Numbered from the stretch's first letter, positions 7,356 through 19,256 are shown. The stretch: 37,245 nucleotides of DNA from Candidatus Uhrbacteria bacterium (GCA_016188495.1 JACPHU010000029.1:75136-112380), one strand, 5' to 3'. Numbers and translations: made by a program. Notes: a model not told the origin generated them from the letters alone.

Positions 7356-8213
7356 ATGAAATTGATTGATTCTCATTGTCATGTCCATTTCAATGCGTAC
7401 AAAGAGGACATGGACGAAGTCATCCAAAGAACACTGGAGCAAGGAACGTTTATGATTACCGTTGGGACGCAAAAAGATACCTCACGTGTTGGTTTGGAGG
7501 TTGCCGGGCGTTACCAAGGGATGTGGGCGAGCGTAGGACTTCATCCCAATCATACGGTCGAGCAAGAATTTTGGGATGATGATGAACTTCCTGCAAAACA
7601 ACAGGCCACCCCTCAGATCAAAACGCGCTGTGAATCGTTTGACATGGAATATTATCGTGAGCTGGCTAAACATCCAAAGTGTGTTGCTTTAGGAGAAACA
7701 GGACTCGATTACTATCGTATTCCAGAAGGTGTTGATCGCTCTCTGGTAATACAAACACAAGAACAAACCGTAAAAGCTCATTTTGATCTTGCTACAGAAG
7801 TGAATCTTCCTGTGATCATTCACTGTCGAGATGCCTACCCACAACAAGCACAACTTATTGGTGAATATCTTGAAGCAGGCAAGCTCACTCGTCGCGGAGT
7901 TATTCATTGCTTTACAGGAACCCTTCCAGAAGCTCAATCCTTTTTAGAACAAGGTTTTTTTATTTCCTTTAGCGGAATCCTTACTTTTTCCAAAGAGCTT
8001 CAAGCCGTTGCAAAAAATTTGCCGTTGGAGAAACTTCTTGTAGAAACCGATTCTCCTTATCTCACCCCTGTTCCAGACCGCGGTGTACGTAACGAACCCT
8101 GGCGCGTAAAGCACATTGCCCAAAAACTCGCAGATCTTCACCAAGTATCGCTTGAGCACGTAGCTGAACAAACGTTTGAAAACACAAAACAGGTTTTTGG
8201 GTTAGATGCTTGA
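7356..8213 (+). CDS. TatD family metal-dependent hydrolase (DNase)
   Basis: LIDSHCHVHFNAY...ASVGLHPNH...VALGETGLDYYRI...PVIIHCRDAY...GVIHCFTGT...LVETDSPYLTP. Confidence 0.95.
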   Translation: MKLIDSHCHVHFNAYKEDMDEVIQRTLEQGTFMITVGTQKDTSRVGLEVAGRYQGMWASVGLHPNHTVEQEFWDDDELPAKQQATPQIKTRCESFDMEYYRELAKHPKCVALGETGLDYYRIPEGVDRSLVIQTQEQTVKAHFDLATEVNLPVIIHCRDAYPQQAQLIGEYLEAGKLTRRGVIHCFTGTLPEAQSFLEQGFFISFSGILTFSKELQAVAKNLPLEKLLVETDSPYLTPVPDRGVRNEPWRVKHIAQKLADLHQVSLEHVAEQTFENTKQVFGLDA

Positions 8214-8875
8214 TCTTTCATTTTATGGGATTAGATATACCTGAAGGAGGAAGAGAACGGTTATCCGAGCAATCGCAACGAGCTATTGGTTTTGTTAATT
8301 GTGTCTTTACTTCTTTTGAGTCGGATTGGAGAGAAACTGGAAAAAATCTTCCCCCTGAAATTTTTGAAAAGTGGAAGAATCGCACAACAGCTTCTATTCT
8401 CGCTTTTATGTTAAATGTGAAGCCTGCTCTTTTTCTTGATATGTTAAAAGATCGTGAGCGTGTACAAAAGTATTTAGATGATTCTGGTAAAAATAGTTTT
8501 ATCTATCAAGAAAGTTTTATTGTTGATCGAGATCTTGTCATGGGCAGAATTAAAGAAGAATCTAACATTGCACAAGAGTTGGGTTGGAAAGAAGGCATGA
8601 CGATCGATGAATGGTTATTGGAAGCAAATCCTAATGGAAACGAAAAACAACGAGGAATTATTGGTTTTTTTCTTGGTTACCCAAAAAGTGCTATCAATGC
8701 TTATGCAACTCACCAAATAAAGAACCCAACCTTAGTAGAGATCGGTGGGGCTTTATTTTTTACGACAGATGCTACATTGAAAGAGGCGGATGATGTAAAA
8801 TTTTTAGAAAAAAAGTACAAAACCGCTTTTCAAAAAGCTGGGTTAGGAAAATTTTATCGCGAAGAAAAGATTTAA
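8210..8875 (+). CDS. Hypothetical protein
   Basis: 221-aa ORF with good coding character and overlapping start with the tatD stop; no family recognised. Confidence 0.65.
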   Translation: MIFHFMGLDIPEGGRERLSEQSQRAIGFVNCVFTSFESDWRETGKNLPPEIFEKWKNRTTASILAFMLNVKPALFLDMLKDRERVQKYLDDSGKNSFIYQESFIVDRDLVMGRIKEESNIAQELGWKEGMTIDEWLLEANPNGNEKQRGIIGFFLGYPKSAINAYATHQIKNPTLVEIGGALFFTTDATLKEADDVKFLEKKYKTAFQKAGLGKFYREEKI

Positions 8876-8916
8876 TGGATGTAACCAGCTATTGGGGACA
8901 AAAATGTAAAACGATA

Positions 8917-8945
8917 TTGACCTTGGCTGTTTTTCCCCGTACACT
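8917..8945 (+). promoter_or_regulatory. Sigma70-like promoter of the atp operon
   Basis: TTGACC - 17 bp - TACACT immediately upstream of ATG 8958. Confidence 0.6.
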
Positions 8946-8957
8946 AGTGGCGCCTTT

Positions 8958-9224
8958 ATGAAAGCACCTGTCCACAATGATGCTGCCTACTATCGACTTG
9001 CCGGACGCATCTTTGCTGATTTTAGCGGTATCATTGCCGTTCCTGCTGTTCTCGCCGCTTTATTAGGTAAATGGCTTGATCAAAAACAGGGAACAGAACC
9101 CCGTTACCTCATCCTCTGTTTGATTGTCGCTTTTTTCTTCACAGGAGTGTTGATTGTCAAAAAAGCAAAATTTTATAAAGACCAGTACGAATCAGTTATA
9201 AACAAAGATCGCAACGATAAGTAA
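8958..9224 (+). CDS. AtpZ/AtpI-like F0 assembly protein
   Basis: Two-TM ORF at first position of the atp operon; GIIAVPAVLAALLGKWLDQKQGTEPRYLILCLIVAFFFTGVLI. Confidence 0.75.
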   Translation: MKAPVHNDAAYYRLAGRIFADFSGIIAVPAVLAALLGKWLDQKQGTEPRYLILCLIVAFFFTGVLIVKKAKFYKDQYESVINKDRNDK

Positions 9225-9227
9225 TTT

Positions 9228-10079
9228 ATGGAATTGCTCCTCCCACCCGCTGCGGCTGAACCTCTTTTTCACGTCGGCTCAATCCCTATTACCAATGCTA
9301 TGGTTAATGGTTGGATTGCTGTCGTGTTTTTTGTTTTCGTTGCTTTTATTGCGCGTCGACGTTCTGGTTTAGTTCCAAAGGGTGTTCATAACGTTATTGA
9401 AGCGGTTGTTGAATTTTTGTTGAAGGAAATTCAAAAGGTAACAGGGGATCTAAAACGAGCAAAACAATTTTTACCCATTGTAGGAACAATTTTTCTTTTC
9501 ATTCTATTTTCGAACTGGATAGGATTGTTTCCTGGAACTGGGTCTATCGGCATTTGGGCTCTTCATGAGGGTGAGGTGGAATTGATTCCGCTCCTGCGTC
9601 CTGCTGCTAGTGATTTAAATCTTACTCTTGCCATCGCCCTTTTTGCTGTTTTAGCTTCGCACGTCATGGGAATGTTTGCTATCGGACCTGTCTCTCATAT
9701 CAGTAAGTTTATAAATATTCGTGGTATTTTCCGATCTTTTAAAAAAGGTCCTGTGGCTGTAGTGGTTGCTGTTGTGGAATTTGGCGTTGGTTTAATTGAA
9801 ATTGTTTCAGAAGTTGCTAAAGTGGTATCGCTTTCTCTTCGTTTGTTTGGAAATATTTTTGCCGGAGAAGTTCTTCTGACCGTTATGCTTGGTCTTTTGG
9901 CCTATTTCCTTCCTATCCCTTTCATGTTTCTGGAACTTTTGGTTGGAGCTATTCAAGCAACGGTGTTTGCCATGCTTACTCTTGCCTATCTTACCGTTGC
10001 CACTCAAGATCATGGTCATGATGAATCCGATGAACATTCTCCTCATCAAGAAGAAACATCTCCTGCAACCACACATTAG
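9228..10079 (+). CDS. atpB: F0F1 ATP synthase subunit a
   Basis: LSLRLFGNIFAGEVLLTVM with conserved Arg; LVGAIQATVFAMLTLAYLTVA. Confidence 0.95.
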   Translation: MELLLPPAAAEPLFHVGSIPITNAMVNGWIAVVFFVFVAFIARRRSGLVPKGVHNVIEAVVEFLLKEIQKVTGDLKRAKQFLPIVGTIFLFILFSNWIGLFPGTGSIGIWALHEGEVELIPLLRPAASDLNLTLAIALFAVLASHVMGMFAIGPVSHISKFINIRGIFRSFKKGPVAVVVAVVEFGVGLIEIVSEVAKVVSLSLRLFGNIFAGEVLLTVMLGLLAYFLPIPFMFLELLVGAIQATVFAMLTLAYLTVATQDHGHDESDEHSPHQEETSPATTH

Positions 10080-10088
10080 GTTGCTCGT

Positions 10089-10120
10089 AGACCTCAGTTT
10101 ATAAACGTAAATTGAGGTCT
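10089..10120. promoter_or_regulatory. Intergenic hairpin between atpB and atpE
   Basis: AGACCTCAGTTTA-TAAACG-TAAATTGAGGTCT; adjacent second hairpin TCTGCG-GCTCA-CGCAGA (10118-10134). Confidence 0.6.
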
Positions 10121-10161
10121 GCGGCTCACGCAGAGTCTAACCACTCACTAATACCAATCCT

Positions 10162-10380
10162 ATGGATGCAGCTACAATGGTAACCTTGACGAAAGGATTA
10201 ACAATGGCGCTTGGAGGTTTTGCTCCAGCACTTGCTATTGGACTTCTTGGATTCAAGGCCATGGAAGCCATCGGACGAAATCCAGAATCAGCAGGAAAGC
10301 TTTTCGTTCCAATGCTTCTTGGTATGGCGTTTGCGGAAGCAATTGCCATTTATTCACTCGTCGTCGTGTTCACACTGTGA
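10162..10380 (+). CDS. atpE: F0F1 ATP synthase subunit c
   Basis: Two-helix hairpin; [17 protein letters not shown] loop; [17 protein letters not shown] with ion-binding Glu. Confidence 0.96.
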   Translation: MDAATMVTLTKGLTMALGGFAPALAIGLLGFKAMEAIGRNPESAGKLFVPMLLGMAFAEAIAIYSLVVVFTL

Positions 10381-10502
10381 ATGACCAAACCCGCGATCTT
10401 GACGTTTTCAGGCGCCCGTCGACCCCGTTCTCCCTACGATGAGTAGGGTTCTCGGGGCTCGACAGCCCGAAAACATCAATCTCATCGAGTTTTGTCATTC
10501 AC
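10377..10502. repeat. Structured element S, copy 2, overlapping the atpE stop
   Basis: Outer stem GTGAATGACCAAACCCG / CGAGTTTTGTCATTCAC; inner blocks GCGATCTT, GGCGCCCGTCGACC, CCCTAC..GTAGGG, GGCTCGACAGCCCG, AATCTCATCGAG shared with 3438-3567. Confidence 0.75.
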
Positions 10503-10513
10503 ATTAAGACGAG

Positions 10514-10558
10514 TCCCGACATACCGTCTCAATTATTGTTTTGAGATGGTCGGTTGGG
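10514..10558. promoter_or_regulatory. Hairpin immediately upstream of atpF
   Basis: CCGACATACCGTCTCAA-TTATTGT-TTTGAGATGGTCGGTTGGG forms an extended stem with a small bulge. Confidence 0.55.
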
Positions 10559-10568
10559 AAAACTATCT

Positions 10569-11129
10569 ATGTCTCAAGAAATTCAACAAGTCGCGCAAGC
10601 GGCACAAGAAGTGGCACATGTCACAGAAAGTTCCGGTGGAATTGGAACGTTGGGGATCAATCTAAAAATTTTTATCGCCCAGCTGATCAATTTTAGCATC
10701 GTTCTCCTGGTCCTTTGGAAGTGGGCATACACCCCTGTTGTTAGGTTACTTGAAGAACGCCAGGAAAAAATTACAAAAGGCGTAAAACAGGCCGAAGAAA
10801 TTGAAAAACGTATTCTTGCTCTTGAAAAGGAACAGGAAGAAATTCTCAACAAGGCTAAAAGCGAAGCAGCCGCTGTTTTAGACAATGCCCGTTCAGAGGC
10901 TCAACAACGAAAGGATAGTCTTCTTGATAAAACAAAAGAAGAAATCAAAGAGGTTATTGCTCAGGGCAAGCTCCAACTTCAAAGAGAAAAAGAACAAATG
11001 ATTCGAGAATCTCGCGAAGAAATCGCTTCGATTGCGGTAGAAGCAACTCGTAAAATTCTTTCTGAAACGATCGATGAAAAAAAATCACAAAAACTCGCTG
11101 AGCAAGTGATTGATTCAATGAGCAAGTAG
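10569..11129 (+). CDS. atpF: F0F1 ATP synthase subunit b
   Basis: N-terminal TM then long charged coiled coil; MSQEIQQ...FIAQLINFSIVLLVLWKWAYTPVVRLLEERQEKI. Confidence 0.93.
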   Translation: MSQEIQQVAQAAQEVAHVTESSGGIGTLGINLKIFIAQLINFSIVLLVLWKWAYTPVVRLLEERQEKITKGVKQAEEIEKRILALEKEQEEILNKAKSEAAAVLDNARSEAQQRKDSLLDKTKEEIKEVIAQGKLQLQREKEQMIRESREEIASIAVEATRKILSETIDEKKSQKLAEQVIDSMSK

Positions 11130-11133
11130 GTTT

Positions 11134-11520
11134 ATGAAATCATCTGAAAAACAACTTGCTTGGACATTGGTGGATACCTTAAAAGAGGCTTCTAAAGAAG
11201 ATATTGAACAGACCGCAAAATCAGTGATCCATTTGCTTGCATCCAGAAATGAGCTAAATCGATTAAAAGGACTTATAGAAGCGATCGAGCAGGTTTGGAT
11301 TCAAAAATACGGAGCCGCGACTATTACGTTTGAGACCCCTTATCCGCTTTCAGTCGATTTACGTAAAAAACTTGAAACCATTGCTCAAGGAGCGGAATTA
11401 AAAGAACAAATACGACCCGAATTGATCGGTGGTACGCGACTGCGAGTGGATGAAACGATTATCGACGGATCTATTCAAGGACATCTTTCACAACTGGCTC
11501 ACGTCTTTAGGAACGCATAA
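11134..11520 (+). CDS. atpH: F0F1 ATP synthase subunit delta
   Basis: Operon position; C-terminal [33 protein letters not shown]. Confidence 0.88.
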   Translation: MKSSEKQLAWTLVDTLKEASKEDIEQTAKSVIHLLASRNELNRLKGLIEAIEQVWIQKYGAATITFETPYPLSVDLRKKLETIAQGAELKEQIRPELIGGTRLRVDETIIDGSIQGHLSQLAHVFRNA

Positions 11521-11528
11521 ACCAATGT

Positions 11529-13034
11529 ATGGCAATAAAAACAGAGATCATCGAGTCGCTTAAAAACGCCCTCGATCAGTACCACACAGAAATAAAACAA
11601 GAGGAAGTAGGAACCGTTGTGTCCGTAGGAGACGGAACGGCTCGTATGACTGGGCTTTTACAGGCGAAAGCTTCTGAAATGCTTGAATTTCCTGGAGGTA
11701 TTTACGGCGTTGCCTTAAATCTCGAGGAAAATGGCGTAGGTGCGGTTATTTTAGGAGATGCTTCGCACATCAAAGAAGGGGATACGGTAAAAACAACGGG
11801 ACGTATTTTATCTGTTCCTATTTCAGATGATATTTTAGGCCGAGTGGTTGATCCGTTGGGAATGCCTATTGATGGAAAAGGAAAGTTGAATGCCAAGAAA
11901 TTTTTTCCTATTGAAAAAATCGCTCCAGGAGTCATGACCCGTAAATCTGTCGGAGTTCCTCTTCAAACAGGAATCAAAGCGATTGATTCCATGATTCCTG
12001 TCGGTCGTGGTCAACGTGAATTGATTATTGGTGATCGCCAGACAGGAAAAACAGCGATTGCTATTGATACGATCATCAATCAAAAAGGTCAAAACGTAAA
12101 ATGTATTTACGTCGCGATCGGTCAGAAAGAATCAAAAATTGCAAAAATTGTCGCTCGGCTTGAAGAAGCAGGAGCTATGGAATACACCACCGTAGTAGTG
12201 GCTGGTGCCTCAGATCCTGCCGCACTTTCCTACATTGCTCCGTTTACCGGATGTACGATTGGTGAATACTTTATGGCCAAAGGAGAGGACGCGTTGGTCA
12301 TCTATGATGATCTTTCAAAACAAGCGTGGGCGTATCGAGAAATTTCTCTTCTTCTTCGTCGACCACCAGGACGCGAGGCATATCCAGGAGACGTATTTTA
12401 TCTTCACTCACGTTTGCTTGAACGTGCCGCACGTTTAAATGAAGAAAACGGAGGGGGTTCACTTACGGCATTGCCTATTATCGAAACTCAAGCAGGTGAC
12501 GTATCGGCTTATATTCCAACAAACGTCATTTCTATTACCGATGGTCAGATTTATCTTGAAACAGATTTGTTTTATCGAGGTATTCGACCAGCTCTTAACG
12601 TAGGACTTTCTGTTTCCCGTGTTGGATCTGCAGCGCAGACAAAGGCCATGAAAAAAGTGGCAGGAAAATTGCGTTTGGAATTGGCACAATTTCGTGAACT
12701 TGAAGCTTTTGCGCAGTTTGCAACCGACTTAGATGAAGGAACACGCAAACAAATTGAACGCGGTCGTCGGCTGACAGAACTTTTAAAGCAGCCTCAATAT
12801 CATCCTCTCCCTTTTGAAGAACAAGTCGCGGTTTTATTTGCAGCGATCAATGGGTATCTTGATCAAGTCGTCGTGGAGGGTATCGTTGATTGGGAACATT
12901 CATTTTTGAATTATCTGCGATCCTCAGGTGCACAGGTATTAGAAGAATTGCACAACGAAAAGGCTATTACAGAAACCATTGAGCCTGCTCTTAAAAGTGT
13001 GATTGAAGACTTTAACAAAACCTTTAAAAAATAA
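11529..13034 (+). CDS. atpA: F0F1 ATP synthase subunit alpha
   Basis: [54 protein letters not shown]. Confidence 0.98.
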   Translation: MAIKTEIIESLKNALDQYHTEIKQEEVGTVVSVGDGTARMTGLLQAKASEMLEFPGGIYGVALNLEENGVGAVILGDASHIKEGDTVKTTGRILSVPISDDILGRVVDPLGMPIDGKGKLNAKKFFPIEKIAPGVMTRKSVGVPLQTGIKAIDSMIPVGRGQRELIIGDRQTGKTAIAIDTIINQKGQNVKCIYVAIGQKESKIAKIVARLEEAGAMEYTTVVVAGASDPAALSYIAPFTGCTIGEYFMAKGEDALVIYDDLSKQAWAYREISLLLRRPPGREAYPGDVFYLHSRLLERAARLNEENGGGSLTALPIIETQAGDVSAYIPTNVISITDGQIYLETDLFYRGIRPALNVGLSVSRVGSAAQTKAMKKVAGKLRLELAQFRELEAFAQFATDLDEGTRKQIERGRRLTELLKQPQYHPLPFEEQVAVLFAAINGYLDQVVVEGIVDWEHSFLNYLRSSGAQVLEELHNEKAITETIEPALKSVIEDFNKTFKK

Positions 13035-13042
13035 GGTTTGAT

Positions 13043-15296
<2,254 letters not shown>

Positions 15297-15298
15297 CT

Positions 15299-15736
15299 AT
15301 GAATAAACTTCATCTCTCGATTGTCACGCCTGAACGAATCGTCTATCAAGACGAAGTAGATTCGGTTTCTGTCATGACAGATATGGGAGAACTGACGATT
15401 TTAACTCAACATGTTCCCTTGGTCGCCAATTTACGCGCAGGGGAATTGCGTTTGCGTAAAAATGGAACTGAGCAATTTATGGTTTCTTCAACTGGCTTCC
15501 TTCATGTTCGTCCAAAAAATGAAATTATTATTCTTGCTGATACCGCGGAACGCGTGGAAGAACTTGAACTGGAAAAAATTGAAACGGCAAAAGAACGAGC
15601 AAGAAAACTATTGGAAGAAAAACGCCATGGAGACGACGTGGCTTTTGCCGATGCCGCGGCCATGTTAGAGAGAGAGCTCGCTCGATATCGAGTCGCTCTG
15701 AAACGAAAAAAATATAAAGATGTAGGAAGAGTTTAG
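15299..15736 (+). CDS. atpC: F0F1 ATP synthase subunit epsilon
   Basis: LHLSIVTPERIVYQDEVDSVSVMTDMGELTILTQHVPLVANLRAGELRLRKNG. Confidence 0.95.
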   Translation: MNKLHLSIVTPERIVYQDEVDSVSVMTDMGELTILTQHVPLVANLRAGELRLRKNGTEQFMVSSTGFLHVRPKNEIIILADTAERVEELELEKIETAKERARKLLEEKRHGDDVAFADAAAMLERELARYRVALKRKKYKDVGRV

Positions 15737-15770
15737 ATCAAAAAACAGGTTAAACAACCTGTTTTTTGAT
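15737..15770 (+). terminator. Rho-independent-like terminator of the atp operon
   Basis: ATCAAAAAACAGGTT-AAAC-AACCTGTTTTTTGAT. Confidence 0.85.
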
Positions 15771-15870
15771 GGTTATCCACCTCGATTTTTAAACACTCTT
15801 GAAAAAAAGAAAAGACGGCGTTACTATCCTGACTTGTCGATTTCCGGAAACTCTAAACAGAGGAGCTTGC

Positions 15871-16575
15871 ATGAGTTGTACGCTGAGTCCGTTTAACCGA
15901 GAGGTCGTAGCCGTCTTGCGAGAGCAAGGGGTTCTTTGCGACTATCAAGCCCGCGGAAGAAATGGCCAAATCGTGGTCGCTTGTTCTGATGGCGATCAGA
16001 TGAAAGATCTTTTGCTTCATAAATGGGAACAGGCGATCAGAAGAGGGAAGAAGTTTAGGCCCCACATGCTCTGCTTTCATGGCGGGGCGATGAACATCGA
16101 TGTGCACTGCAAACTTTATCCTGGCTTGGGACAGATCGTTCTGGACCATATTCGACAAGCAGAAGGTCCTAACCTGAAAGGAATCACGAGCGTCAATCTC
16201 AGCATCCATACTCCGTGTGGAGCCGCAGAATTGAATGAAATGACCTTAATTCATCAGATGTGGCATCAGTATAGAGCAAGTCTTCTGGTAGCCCAGATTG
16301 ACTTGACCAACACAATTATTCCCACGCTTCATGTGGATTACGGGGAGGATGATACTGAACTGGTTCTACGGGCAAATTCTTTACCCTACAAAGATTCTGC
16401 CACGGCTATTCAGCGGCTCGCGGATGAGACGGGGGTAAAAGTTCTTATTCCGATTCCGGAAACCCATCGACGAAGAACGTATTTGGTTAATCTGAATCGT
16501 TTTATCGAGTTTTGGAAAACATCCGGCAACGCTCTGTGGGGTCATTTGTTCGAAATCGACCCTCTGACTCTTTAA
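15871..16575 (+). CDS. Hypothetical protein with beta-carbonic-anhydrase-like motifs
   Basis: VVACSDGDQ ... MLCFHGGAMNID ... GQIVLDHIRQAEGPNLKGITSVNLSIHTPCGAAE resembles the CxD...HxxCGA zinc-site layout of beta-CA, with the Arg of CxDxR replaced. ATG 15871 is preceded by AGGAG; an upstream TTG start at 15799 is possible. Confidence 0.45.
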   Translation: MSCTLSPFNREVVAVLREQGVLCDYQARGRNGQIVVACSDGDQMKDLLLHKWEQAIRRGKKFRPHMLCFHGGAMNIDVHCKLYPGLGQIVLDHIRQAEGPNLKGITSVNLSIHTPCGAAELNEMTLIHQMWHQYRASLLVAQIDLTNTIIPTLHVDYGEDDTELVLRANSLPYKDSATAIQRLADETGVKVLIPIPETHRRRTYLVNLNRFIEFWKTSGNALWGHLFEIDPLTL

Positions 16576-16604
16576 CCGTCTTGTACGCATCAAGACGGTT
16601 TTTC
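16574..16604 (+). terminator. Rho-independent terminator
   Basis: AACCGTCTTG-TACGCAT-CAAGACGGTTTTTCTT. Confidence 0.85.
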
Positions 16605-16656
16605 TTTAAAAACGAAGGTATTTAAATCATCTTTTTATTATCCACTTTTAAAAGGA

Positions 16657-16685
16657 TTGATTCTTTTATGACACGGGATTATAAT
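16657..16685 (+). promoter_or_regulatory. Sigma70-like promoter of the complex I-like operon
   Basis: TTGATT - 17 bp - TATAAT ending 20 bp upstream of ATG 16706. Confidence 0.65.
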
Positions 16686-16705
16686 TTCCTCGATTTTTTT
16701 ACGAT

Positions 16706-17236
16706 ATGTATATTCTCACATTGCTTCGAACACTCTTTCTTGGTCCTAGCGTAACAGAGGAAAATCCTTTATTACGTTTAAAAGATGGGGAAATTGAACC
16801 TATTGGCAACGAATTAAAAGAAATGATCCGTTCACTCTACCATGGACGATCATTACGCATTCGCGCTGTAGACGGAGGTTCGACAAACGCAGAAGAAATT
16901 GAATTGACAGCCCTGAACAATGCCTACTATGACATAGAGCGTTTCGGGCTGTCTTTTGTTGCCTCTCCCAGACATGCCGATATGTTATTTGTCACAGGAC
17001 CTGTTACGCGTAATTTAGAAGCCGCCGTAAAAGCAACTTATGAAGCCGCTCCTGAGCCTTGTATTGTCGTGGCCGTAGGGGATGGAGCTTGTACGGGCGG
17101 AATCTGGAAAGATTCTTATGCGGTGGTAGGGGCTGTGGAGAATGTCATTCCTGTTCACATAAAAATTCCAGGGGATCCGCCTTCTCCTGAAATGATTCTT
17201 AAAACGTTATTAGCGGCTCTTAAACAGAAGGCTTAA
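16706..17236 (+). CDS. NuoB/HyfI/EchC-like small subunit lacking Fe-S ligands
   Basis: AYYDIERFGLSFVASPRHADMLFVTGPVTRNLEAAVKATYEAAPEPCIVVAVGDGACTGGIWKDSYAVVGAVENVIPVHIKIPGDPPSPEMIL is clearly this family; ligand positions read TNAE, GDG, PGD instead of CNGC, GDC, PGC. Confidence 0.88.
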   Translation: MYILTLLRTLFLGPSVTEENPLLRLKDGEIEPIGNELKEMIRSLYHGRSLRIRAVDGGSTNAEEIELTALNNAYYDIERFGLSFVASPRHADMLFVTGPVTRNLEAAVKATYEAAPEPCIVVAVGDGACTGGIWKDSYAVVGAVENVIPVHIKIPGDPPSPEMILKTLLAALKQKA

Positions 17237-17246
17237 CACTCACGGT

Positions 17247-19256
17247 ATGGATCTTTCTTTCATCTCATTTTTGATCTCGGGAAGTCTCTTTGTTGCCATT
17301 CTTTCTGGTTTGGTTGCTTTGCTTGACCGATCAAGTCGTTCTCATTTTTTTTCCCAGGTTCTTTTAATCATGTCCGGTGTATTGGGAGCGGTTGGAAGCA
17401 TGGCTTTCCTTTTTCTTTCAAAAAAGAATAGTTTTGATCCTGTCGCTATCCAACAGTCTTTTTCGTTCTTTGGTATACAGACAGGTTTGACATTGGATTT
17501 TTTTTCAGCTCTGTTTTTTGCCTTAGTTTGTATTATCAGCGTGCTTTGTGCGATCTATTCTCTTTCTTATTTGGCATCAATGCGCGATACATACAATCTA
17601 TCCGTGGTTGATGCTCTTGTTGCCGCGTTTGTTTTAGGCATGCAGCTGGTGCTTCTTTCTCAAACACCTCTTGCGTTTTTATTTGGTTGGGAAGTGATGT
17701 CTATCACTTCTTTTTTTCTGGTCATGAGCGATCGCACTCAAACGTCTATTCGCGCAGCTGTGGTGTATTTGATCATGACACATCTTGGAGCTGCGGCTAT
17801 CCTTGCTGGTTTTATGCTTTTGGCAGGGGGCAATCCTTTTTCAACATTTAACGATCTTTCTCTCATTGCAGGTCAAGCCTCCCACACGATTCTTTTGAGT
17901 GCATTCGGTCTGTTTTTATTCGGCTTCGGTTCAAAAGCAGGATTGGTTCCTTTTCACATTTGGCTTCCAGAGGCCCATCCTGCTGCTCCAAGTCATGTTT
18001 CAGCCCTCATGTCTGGAGTCATGTTGAAAATCGCACTTTATGGATTTTTGCGTGTCTTACTTTTTATCCTTCCACCCATTTCTTCCGCGGCGTACCTGAT
18101 GATCGTTTTCTTGGGTTTGCTTTCTGCTATTTTCGGGGTGCTGTATGCAGTAGTAGAAAAAGATTTTAAAAAGACATTAGCTTTCAGCAGTATCGAAAAT
18201 ATCGGTTTGATGTTCACAATGGTGGGAACGGCTTTTTATTTGAAATCTCAAGGCCTCATTCCTTTATCGGAGTTACTATTGAACACCTGCTTATTTTTTG
18301 CCGTAGGACATGCTCTTTTTAAATCGGGTTTGTTCCTTGTTTCCGGAGCGATCATTCATAGTGTTCATTCTCGAAGCCTTGAAATGATGGGGGGATTAGC
18401 CAAACGAATGCCCATACTTTCCGTTTCTTTGTGTGTATTAATTCTTGCTGCCGCTGCGTTACCTCCTTTTGGACCTTTTTTTGCCGAATGGGTATTTCTC
18501 CAAAGCTTGGTTATTGGCGTGACTCTTGCAAGCCCATTTGTTAAGGGGATTTTGATTGGAACTCTCGTTATAACAACCCTGGTGGGAGGACTGGCTATTT
18601 TTGCCATGGTTAAATTATTTGCTATCTCCATGCTAGGAGAACCCCGCACGCCTCAAGCACAATCCGCACATGATCCTTCATGGCTTATTCTTTTTCCTAT
18701 TATTGCGCTTTCAATTCTCGTCGTTGTTCTGGGATTGTTTTCCCCTAGAATTCTTTCTCTGATGGAAATTCAGTCACCCGTTTCCTTCTTTGTTTCGATG
18801 ACAAGTCTCTCTGCAGGATTGGGCAGCATAAAACCATTTTTTATCGGTTTATTTTTAGTCCTGTGCGTGATCGGCGTTTGGTTATTTCGTCGGGTGTTCA
18901 CAGATGTTAAAAATGAACGTCTTTTCCATAGTTGGGATTGCGGTCAGCCAATAGATGCGTCTATGGAATATACAGCGACAGCATTCTCTGCTCCTATCCG
19001 TTTCTTTTTTCGTTCTTTATTGGGTATTCGCAAATCTATTGAAGTTCACCCCTTGTGCGAAGGTAACTCCTGGATAGCAAAACGCACAATAACCCTTCAT
19101 TTGCGTTCTATTTGGATGGATTTTGGATACACACCTCTTGGAAAGGTTTTGATAGAAATCAACGAACGGGTGAAAAAAATTCAAAACGGAAATATTCGTT
19201 TTTATCTCTTTCTTTTGTTGCTCACTCTTCTATTGACTATCTGGATTGCTCTATGA
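17247..19256 (+). CDS. NuoL/HyfB-like antiporter-type proton-translocating subunit
   Basis: FLFGWEVMSITSFFLV; GFGSKAGLVPFHIWLPEAHPAAPSHVSALMSGVMLKIALYG; C-terminal WDCGQPIDASMEYTATAFSAPIRFFF typical of HyfB. Confidence 0.92.
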   Translation: MDLSFISFLISGSLFVAILSGLVALLDRSSRSHFFSQVLLIMSGVLGAVGSMAFLFLSKKNSFDPVAIQQSFSFFGIQTGLTLDFFSALFFALVCIISVLCAIYSLSYLASMRDTYNLSVVDALVAAFVLGMQLVLLSQTPLAFLFGWEVMSITSFFLVMSDRTQTSIRAAVVYLIMTHLGAAAILAGFMLLAGGNPFSTFNDLSLIAGQASHTILLSAFGLFLFGFGSKAGLVPFHIWLPEAHPAAPSHVSALMSGVMLKIALYGFLRVLLFILPPISSAAYLMIVFLGLLSAIFGVLYAVVEKDFKKTLAFSSIENIGLMFTMVGTAFYLKSQGLIPLSELLLNTCLFFAVGHALFKSGLFLVSGAIIHSVHSRSLEMMGGLAKRMPILSVSLCVLILAAAALPPFGPFFAEWVFLQSLVIGVTLASPFVKGILIGTLVITTLVGGLAIFAMVKLFAISMLGEPRTPQAQSAHDPSWLILFPIIALSILVVVLGLFSPRILSLMEIQSPVSFFVSMTSLSAGLGSIKPFFIGLFLVLCVIGVWLFRRVFTDVKNERLFHSWDCGQPIDASMEYTATAFSAPIRFFFRSLLGIRKSIEVHPLCEGNSWIAKRTITLHLRSIWMDFGYTPLGKVLIEINERVKKIQNGNIRFYLFLLLLTLLLTIWIAL

